64,000 bases of DNA, from assembly GCF_022965805.1 (NCBI RefSeq), contig NC_133101.1, positions 17,021,054-17,085,053 on the forward strand, in the 5' to 3' direction. The translations under genes were made by a program, and so were the position numbers. Positions 56,890-64,000 of the stretch are shown here, piece after piece (position 1 is the first letter of the stretch; the number at the start of each line of letters is the position of its first letter). The DNA is from Primulina eburnea (lineage: Eukaryota; Streptophyta; Magnoliopsida; Lamiales; Gesneriaceae). Under the pieces are notes generated by a model. The model ran no database searches. It was not told the DNA's origin and saw nothing but the letters and a program-made list of their open reading frames with translations.

Positions 56890-58126
56890 TCCTCCCCTTC
56901 TTGAAAAGGATTTGTCCTCAAATCTTGTTCATCACCTACATCAAACAACGACAAATCACTAACATTAAAAGTAGAACTCACGTTATATTCACCTGGTAGA
57001 TCAAGTTTGTAGGCGTTGTCATTGATCCTCTCGAGGAATTGAAATGGCCCATCACCCCTAGGTAGTAGCTTCGAACGCCGCTTCTCAGGAAACCTTTCTT
57101 TCCTCAAGTGTAGCCACACCCAATCACCTTTCTCAAATACCACATTCTTCTTCCCCTTTTTGGTTTGTTTGGCATATTGCTCATTTCTTTTCTCAATGTT
57201 GGCCTTGACCTTTTCATGCAACCCCCTAACAAATTCAGCCATCTTTTTGCCGTCCATGTTCAACCTTTCACTCACAGGTAAAGACATCAAATCCAACGGA
57301 GTCAAAGGATTAAAGCCATACACAATCTCAAATGGCGAATAACAAGTAGTAGAATGCATGCAGCGATTATAAGCAAATTCAACAAAGGGAAAACAATTCT
57401 CCCAATTCTTTAAGTTCTTTTTAATAATAGCACGCAAAAGTGTTCCTAGAGTTCTATTGACAACTTCATTTTGTACATACGTTTGAGGATGACAAGTAGT
57501 AGAGAACAACAATTTTGTGCCAAGTTTAGCCCACAAAGTTTTCCAAAAGTAGCTCAAAAACTTAACATCACGGTCAGACACAATAGTCCTAGACATGCCA
57601 TGCAACCTAACGACTTCTCTAAAGAACAAGTCCGCAATGTTAGAAGCATCATCAGTTTTGTGACAATCAATGAAATGCGCCATCTTTGAAAATCTATCAA
57701 CAACAACAAATATTGAGTCCCTCCCATTCTTTGTCCTAGGCAACCCCAAAACAAAATCCATAGAAATATCAACCCAAGGTTCACTAGGGACAGGAAGTGG
57801 TGTATACAATCCATGTGGTTGTGTCCTAGACTTAGCTTGCCTACAAGTTATGCACTTATCACAAACTCGTTCAACATCACGCTTCATATGGGCCAATAAA
57901 AATGTTCATGCAAAGCATTCAAAGTTTTTGCCACACCGAAGTGTCCCATCAAACCACCCCCATGTGCCTCCCTAACAAGTAATTCACGAATTGATGACTT
58001 GGGAATGCACAATTTATCTACTTTAAACAAGAAACCATGATGCAAATAAAATTTGTCATGTGGACCATGCACACAAGTTTCAAACTCACTCTTAAAATCA
58101 TCATCTAGCACATAAAACTCTTTCAC
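56805..58126 (-). pseudogene. CRM integrase with C-terminal tail reading into LTR
   Basis: The N-terminal part at 58126-57884 ends [18 protein letters not shown]. After a one-frame change, 57896-56805 is open for 363 residues: [12 protein letters not shown] (zinc site), [36 protein letters not shown], and the glutamate region [15 protein letters not shown]. The usual DGQTEV is changed to YVQNEV, but the catalytic glutamate is kept. The tail ([20 protein letters not shown]) is encoded across the polypurine tract and continues 85 bases into the LTR, as in the CR motif of CRM elements. No classical chromodomain is visible. Confidence 0.9.
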
Positions 58127-58137
58127 TTGCTCAAATC

Positions 58138-60165
58138 CTAAAACTTTAGAGTAGAGATCAGTACATACCTCCGTGATAGTGTGTCAGCCACTACATTTTC
58201 CTTACCTTGCTTGTATTTGATTATGTAGGGAAACGTCTCTATGAATGACACCCACTTGGCATGCCGCTTGTTTAGCTTTTGTTGCCCTTTAAGGTGTTTT
58301 AAGGATTCATGATCCGTATGAATCACAAACTCCTTAGGCCTCAAGTAGTGCTGCCACGTCTCTAGGGTCCTCACAAGTGCGTAGAACTCCTTATCATACG
58401 TGGGATAGTTCAGGGCTGCTCCATTGAGCTTCTCGCTAAAGTACGCCACTGGCCGTCTCCCTTGCATCAAAACTCCGCCAACACCTACACCTGAAGCATC
58501 ACATTCAATCTCAAAAGTATTAGCAAAATGAGGTAAGACAAGTAAAGGAGTATTAATTAATTTTTGCTTAATTAGATTAAAAGACTTCTCTTGCTCCTCG
58601 CCCCAATGGAAGGGAACGTTCTTCTTGATTACTGCCGTCATCGGTGCTGCCAATGTGCTAAAATCCTTTACAAACCTCCTATAGAAGCTTGTAAGTCCAT
58701 TAAAACTTCGGACTTGACCAACAGTAGTAGGCGTTGGCCAATCTCGAATAGCACTTACCTTGTCTTCATCCACATGTATCCCCTGCGAGCTTACCACAAA
58801 ACCAAGAAAGACAAGTTTGCTTGTACAAAAATCACATTTATTTAAGTTAGCATATAAATTTTCAGCCCTTAGTGTGATTAGCACAAGTCTCAAGTGATTA
58901 ACATGCTCATCCAAGTTTTTGCTATACACTAGGATATCATCAAAGTAAACAACCACAAACTTTCATATGTGTGCACGCAACACATGGTTCATTAACCTCA
59001 TAGAGGTGCTAGGAGCGTTAGTTAAGCCAAATGGCATGACCATCCACTCATATGACCTGTATTTGGTTTTAAAAGCAGTTTTCCATTCATCACCTTCCCT
59101 CATCCTAATTTGGTGATAGCCACTTTTCAAATCAATCTTGCTAAAAATACATGCACCATGCAATTCATCTAACATATCATCTAGTCTAGGTATGGGATGC
59201 CTATACTTAATGGTTATGTTATTGATTGCCCTACAGTCTACACACATACACCATGAGCCATCTTTCTTAGGAACTAATAAAACGGGTACAACACAAGGTG
59301 ACATGGACTCACGCACAAAACCTCTATCTAACAACTCACTTACCTGCCGTTGAAGCTCCTTAGTCTCCTCCGGATTGCTCCTATAAGCTTGATGATTTGG
59401 CAATGCACACCCGGGTACCAAATCAATTTGGTGTTCAATCCCCCTCAATGGTGGTCGTCCTTGAGGTAGCTCCTCCGGAAATATATCATTAAATTCCTGC
59501 AAAAGTGAAACAACAATGCTCGGAAGGGACCCGGCTATATCACTTGTGTTAAGGAGAATCTCCTTGTAAAGAATCAACACAAGTGGTTCATGTGTGTGCA
59601 TTAAGTGTTTCAACTCACTTTTTTGGGCCATATATGTTTTCTTTTTGGCCTCTTTCCCCTCATTTTCTTTTCTCTCATTTTCTTTCCTCTCTTTTTTCTT
59701 TTGTCTGGCTATCTCACTCTTTTGATCACTCTTTTTTTCAGCCATCTCATATTTATTTTCAAAGGTCATCTCACTTTTTAATTCACTCTTTTTTTTCGGC
59801 CTCATCTCTCTTTTTTTTTTCAATTGGTCCTCCAACACTTGCTTTGGGGACAAAGGAAGTAATACAATGGACTCCTTCTTCAACACAAATGAATACCTAT
59901 TCTTGAACCCATCATGTGTCACTCGTCTATCATATTGCCACAGTCTACCCAACAAGATATGACAAGCATGCATGGGTACCACATCACACAAGACCTCATC
60001 CACATACTTTCCAATAGAAAAAGGCACTAGCACTTGCTTGTTAACCTCCACTTCGGCACAATCATTCAACCATTGAAGCCTATATGTTTGAGGGTGCTTT
60101 AGTGTAGGCAAACCCAATTTCTCCACCATTTCAACACTAGCCACATTAGTACAACTCCCTCCCAT
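58138..60165 (-). pseudogene. CRM protease, reverse transcriptase and RNase H
   Basis: 60165-58963 holds the protease end (GGSCTNVASVEMVEKLGL), a long lysine/glutamate-rich insert (residues about 130-190) and RT fingers/palm (KKDGSWCMCVDCRAINNITI, FSKIDLKSGYHQIRM, MPFGLTNAPSTSMRLMN). A stop near 58960 separates the catalytic box. 58956-58138 continues [18 protein letters not shown] (FDD catalytic box), the RNase H aspartate in [17 protein letters not shown] and [14 protein letters not shown]. Protease active-site bases lie at the gag junction and are altered (IIDGRELY then a new frame). Confidence 0.9.
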
Positions 60166-61300
60166 CTATGATTAAATTGCAAACCTTTTGATTCACAAAA
60201 CACCTAGTATGGAACAAGTTCTCTCTTTGGTTAGTCTCCTCTTCCTTGACTTGGGCACTCATCATACGCCTAGTCACTAGTGATTCACCTACAACCGCCT
60301 CATACCCCTCATCAGGATCCTCTAACGCAGGCATCTCATCACCATCACCCTCACTTTGATACTCATATTCACTATAATCATTTAAAATCATCACCCTTTT
60401 ATTAGGACATTCACTCGAAATATGCCATAACCCTTGACACCTAAAACATTTAGTATCTCTAGACCGATGAGAAGGAGTTTCAGATTTACCTTGCACTCCT
60501 TGCTTAGGTGCCTCTTGCTTGGTCTCAAATTTGGGCTTGCTAACCACTTTGTTCTCCTCACGTTTCACCACATTTGATCGCCATGAAAATGATGAACCCC
60601 CAGTTTGATTGGTGCGGCCAACTCCACGCCTTTTAAGTTGTTGCTCCACTTTTATGGCCATTTGCACCATCTCTTCTAGATCCAAGTAGTGCCGAAGCTC
60701 AACTTGATCTTGGATTTCCCTGTTCAAACCACAAAGAAAACGTGTCATGGTCGCCTCACTATCCTCCTCGATATTTGCCCTAATTATGACTACCTCCATC
60801 TCCTTATAGTAGTCCTAAACACTCTTTAACCCTTGCCTCAAAGTTTGTAACCTCTTAAACATCTCCATATAGTAGTGATTGGACACAAACCTCTTCCTCA
60901 TTAACCTTTCCATCTCATCCCAAGATTCAATGGGTCTCTCATTATACATCCTTCTAGTGGTCACTAATTGATCCCACCAAATGAGAGCATATTCTAGAAA
61001 CTCAACCACCGCCAACCTAAATTTCTTTTGTTCGGAGTAGTGGTGACATTCAAACACAAACTCTACCCTCTTTTCCCATTCTAAATATGCCTCCAGGTCA
61101 GATTTCCCATGGAATAAAGGAATTTTCATCTTAATACTATCCATGTTACCATCTTCTCTATTTTCATCATATCTACCCCGTACGGCTTCTCTTCTTCCTC
61201 TCCCAAATCCTCTATCTCTTCCATTCCTACCCCAATTCTCATTTTGACTTTCCTCGTCTCCTCCCAAATCATACTCTTCCTCTTCTTCTCCTCTACCCAA
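60146..61300 (-). pseudogene. CRM gag with zinc knuckle
   Basis: 61300-60815 gives an acidic N-terminus, MKIPLFHGKSDLEAYLEWEK, and WWDQLVTTRRMYNERPIESW. A stop at 60815 (the end of RQGLKSV) interrupts. 60799-60146 continues MTRFLCGLNREIQDQVELRH and the knuckle CFRCQGLWHISSEC with CCHC intact. One stop and a frame change at the protease side separate it from pol. Confidence 0.88.
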
Positions 61301-61987
61301 ATCTTTCGACTAAAATGCCCAAACAACGCCTCCATTTGAACCTTAATCAACCCCGGGTTTCGAACTATCTCCTACCTCCCTCTCCATTTAATTTCAAATT
61401 TGTACCTGCAAGAAAACGTTAGTAGAAAACAAACTGATCCTCACCCAAATGCTCACGGTCACTCCAAAGAAATTCACTCGTCTCTCCTCTCTTATTTTTT
61501 TTTTTGCTCACAACAAATACTCACCGTTCACTCCAAAGAAAATACACTCGCACTCAAGTATTTTCACTGAAACTTGATAGTATCCTCGAAAGTGTGCTCA
61601 AGCTTTGTATTTGTATATCAAACAATCAAGTTCAAATTGTGAACAATTGTGATCGACTCACTTGAACTGCGTAGACAAGCAATTTGAAGATCAATATTAA
61701 TTATTATTTTTTTGACTGTGTGAGACAAGTATATATGACTCACAAAAAAGAATAGAACAAAAAATTCAAAAGAAATAATGATGAATTTTCGGAATTTTTT
61801 TTTTCGCTCTAAGAATTCCGAAAATTCAAAGAAAAAAAAATAAGGCACAAAATTTCGTGTATCACAGATTCACGAATAATAATAGAACAAATCAGATCTG
61901 AAAGCGGAACGAAAGAAAAATTAGATATGATAATAGAACGAATGGTAAACTTACTTGAATTCAATGAGCCAAAGCTCTGATGTCAAA
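61301..61987 (-). other. CRM 5' untranslated region and primer site
   Basis: Between the gag start and the 5' LTR. AT-rich leader with a primer site TGACATCAGAGC (minus, about 61985-61974), a variant of the tRNA-Met type, six or fewer bases from the LTR. No ORF of interest. Confidence 0.7.
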
Positions 61988-62862
61988 TGATGTGAATCCT
62001 CGTACGAATAAATAGCAAACACGATTAAAATAGAATCGCGCCCTCTATTCAATAACGACAAGGATCGATGCGTGTCCCGATCTTTTGAATCAAGTTTGAA
62101 TTTTTTATATTCACCTCTAAATTATAAAAACTTAGCAACAAATAATCACGATTAAACAATTGAGAAATATACGAACCTTCAAAGAACTTGTCCTTGACAA
62201 TCCGTATGAAATCAATCGACAAACGCCACAAAGTTAAAACTTTGATAAGTTTGATTTTGGGTTGACAAAGCAAGAGCCTTGAAAAGGTTGAGAGAAAATT
62301 CTCAAAAGTTGATAAACTCAATAATAAAATCTGAATTGTGTGTAAAATTTCGTGCAAATATCATTACATATCAAAAAGATATCAAAATCTAGTTACCAAA
62401 CAAATTAAAACACTAAATAAGGGAAATAATAATTTCTCGAAACAGTGTCCGCTCGGGTGGATATTTATGTCTGCCCGAGCAGAAGGTCTTCGGCGCTCTG
62501 TTTCCTCGGTTCGCACTCGGGCGGTAACTTTTATCCTCCAGGGCGCGAGGTCTTCGCAGATTTATTTTCTGGACTCACATGTAGCGCTCGGGCGGTAGTT
62601 TACATCCGCCCGGGCGCGATGCTTTCGGGTTCCTTCAACATTTAATGCTTGAATAATGCTCTTTTGGCTCTTGAACTCACTCCCATGCGTCACGAACCCT
62701 TCGGCACTTTGCCCCTTGCACGTAAGCCCTCCTTGATTGTTCATAAACAGCCCATTTAATGTGTCCTTGAATTTCTTCATTCGCCCCCTCGTGATTTGTC
62801 CTTCTGGCAACTCTAACGGATCCCATGCTTTTCTCGGAGCTGGACCACTTGTGTTCGCATCA
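61988..62862 (-). repeat. 5' LTR of CRM element
   Basis: 875 bases. Three palindromes are present (62449-62482, 62513-62546, 62584-62617). Flanked on the right by ATTGC. Confidence 0.9.
62449..62617. repeat. Three GC-rich palindromes in CRM 5' LTR
   Basis: CCGCTCGGGTGG/CTGCCCGAGCAG, GCACTCGGGCGG/CCTCCAGGGCGC, GCGCTCGGGCGG/CCGCCCGGGCGC, starts 64 and 71 bases apart, each with a 9-10-base AT-rich centre. Confidence 0.88.
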
Positions 62863-62867
62863 ATTGC

Positions 62868-63570
62868 AGCTGATAGTGACACAAGCTTCTCTCTGTTACA
62901 AGTTAACGTTACTCAATCCTTCCGAACGTTGGAACGATCGCCTATATTAACAGAGAAGGTAGTGTGCAAGAATAACGACACACTTTATCAAACTCATAGC
63001 AGTGAAATCATTACAAGCTTGCATACCTCAAAGAATCATAGTGCACTCAAAAGCTTACATACTTCATCGCTCATAAAATGCACTGAACAGAAAGATACCT
63101 GATCATTCAAGGATCATCTTCATGCTACCAAAATCAATTTGTTTATTTACATATAACCTTTCTGTTATTTTATTAAGTTGTAGTGTCTGGTGAATTTAGT
63201 GTTCTTAAAATCCAGAGTTGTAAAGTGATCACTAAGAGTTCAAATATAGGCAGTGTGATAAGTTCTGATTAGAGTGGGCTGTTGCAAAGAGTTTCTGTAA
63301 AGCCAAAGTCTTTTAGTGGACTTCTTCCTGAAAAGGAAGAAAGGGTGACGTAGGAGTTTTCATCTCCGAACATCCATAAAAACTTTGTGTCTTTACTTCC
63401 TGCAAGCACTTACTTTCCACACTACATTTTGTTGATAAGTTTGCCAACTAGTTTTAATCTATCATTAGAAATCTTGAACCGTTTTTCGCACTATACAGTG
63501 GTTCATATTTCTAACCAGTTTGAGAAAAATTCTCAACCTCCTCAAAACGGTTAAAAACCAGTTTTGAAAG
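62868..63570 (+). mobile_element. 3' LTR of copia element, part 3
   Basis: Contains GGTGACGTAGGAGTTTTCATC and CTCCGAACATCC (about 63340-63376), the same block as in the antisense copia LTR at 7070-7110. The outer end is probably near GTTTTGAAAGCA (about 63570). Confidence 0.6.
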
Positions 63571-63685
63571 CAAAATAAAAAAACTTAGGGATATTTGCAA
63601 AAATAAAACACTTATATTGAGCAAAATATAATCATACATCATGTCTCAGCCGTGAGAACATGCTACTTGGATATTAACATTTACA

Positions 63686-63885
63686 TTATTTATGATATGA
63701 ACTTGATGTATTTTCAATATCATAAAAATACTCTTGAAGACAATGTTGCTGCAAATATTCCGGCAAGTAAATGCCACACATCTCAATGGCATGGGCAGTA
63801 ATGGAGGACCGCGGATATGGAATAAGAAAGTTTGTAGCGGTAGGAGGTGCTGGGTGCGAGATTTCAAAATTGTAGCTTCCAACAC
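63686..63885 (-). CDS. Possible terminal exon of an unrecognised host gene
   Basis: After an acceptor-like AAACTATAG, the minus strand is open for 65 codons to TAA at 63688-63686: VGSYNFEISHPAPPTATNFL, IEMCGIYLPEYLQQHC and YFYDIENTSSSYHK. The phase fits an upstream exon ending ...WIAG at 63985 (AG then GT), which would run off the window, but that junction could equally be an acceptor. A second frame on the same strand is also open for 79 codons, so the frame choice is not secure. I recognise no family. Confidence 0.35.
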
Positions 63886-64000
63886 CTATAGTTTAAACCA
63901 AATTATTTGAGATAAATTTGAAATAAATAACACTATTTTTTATTTTCAAAATAAAGAAATATTTTGTGCCAAGTTACCAAGTACCTGCAATCCAAAACTT

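Larger units (their letters stand above)
56038..62862 (-). mobile_element. CRM-type Ty3/gypsy element with both LTRs, antisense
   Basis: LTRs at 56038-56889 and 61988-62862 both run TGATGTGAATCC ... CGCATCA. Target duplication GTTGC/ATTGC (one mismatch) at 56033-56037 and 62863-62867. Primer site on the minus strand (TGACATCAGAGC, about 61985-61974) and polypurine tract (GAAGGGGAGGATGA, minus) next to the 56889 LTR. The integrase frame runs through the polypurine tract into the 3' LTR, a hallmark of CRM centromeric retrotransposons. Gag, protease, RT, RNase H and integrase are all present in order with a handful of breaks. Confidence 0.92.
45085..63570 (+). mobile_element. Ty1/copia element (Sirevirus-like layout) with nested insertions
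   Basis: Sense element: protease end, GAG-pre-integrase, integrase, RT, RNase H (to 48190), an antisense small ORF (48708-48313), a long extra ORF (49276-51825), polypurine tract (51805-51822), and a 3' LTR starting about 51823 and ending near 63570. The LTR is split by insertions at 52266-55641 and 56038-62862. An extra ORF between pol and the 3' LTR is what Sireviruses (SIRE1 type) show. Its 5' part (LTR, gag, protease centre) is missing and replaced by a gypsy stub. Confidence 0.75.

Overview
The window looks like gene-poor, retrotransposon-dense DNA from a flowering plant nucleus. Introns have GT/AG borders, an X8 (CBM43) gene and a histone H3.3 fragment are of plant type, and almost everything else is LTR retrotransposon, solo LTR or MITE. 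The ORF downstream of copia pol at 49.3-51.8 kb and the Cassandra-type LTR piece fit an asterid, and I lean to Lamiales, but that placement is from memory and is only an inference. Bacterial features (operons, ribosome sites, CRISPR) are absent.

Layout. 0.4-2.45 kb: sense Ty1/copia gag-protease remnant, cut by a 5S-bearing Cassandra LTR piece. 2.6-7.25 kb: antisense Ty1/copia element with LTR, tRNA-Met primer site, gag, protease, integrase and part of RT, carrying a perfect 70-bp fold-back. 7.25-9.2 kb: sense Tat-type Ty3/gypsy RNase H and integrase. 9.2-12.7 kb: two broken host-gene fragments, histone H3.3 (minus) and a DEAD-box helicase exon (plus), the latter split by a 1,471-bp TIR element. 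13-22.4 kb: a chromodomain-type gypsy element and a pile of its LTRs, with inverted copies and LTR-PBS-LTR junctions. 22.4-29.1 kb: AT-rich repeats, a direct duplication (24.3-25.2 and 27.5-29.1 kb) with a clean hAT-type insertion in one copy, and a copia 3' piece with a convergent small ORF.

29.6-39.2 kb holds the only gene that looks intact: a 109-residue secreted X8-domain protein in three exons (29578-31033). Its broken paralogue lies inverted at 36092-39198 with a 1.87-kb solo LTR in intron 1. A 2.58-kb solo LTR and several MITEs lie between or inside them. 40-44 kb is mostly unassigned AT-rich DNA plus a remnant of a plant-transposon-protein ORF.

44.1-63.6 kb is a nest. A gypsy gag/protease stub joins a sense Ty1/copia element whose pol is followed by a small antisense ORF with its own TATA box, then a long additional ORF (about 850 codons, broken), a polypurine tract and an LTR. 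That LTR is interrupted by a 3.4-kb LTR-like insertion and by a 6.8-kb CRM-type gypsy element with both LTRs. The last 315 bases may hold the terminal exon of an unrecognised host gene on the minus strand.

Most promising signals: (1) the antisense small ORF with conserved promoter, found convergent with copia pol in two places; (2) evenly spaced GC-rich palindromes shared by LTRs of two different gypsy lineages; (3) repeated fold-back and template-switch junctions in the retroelements.
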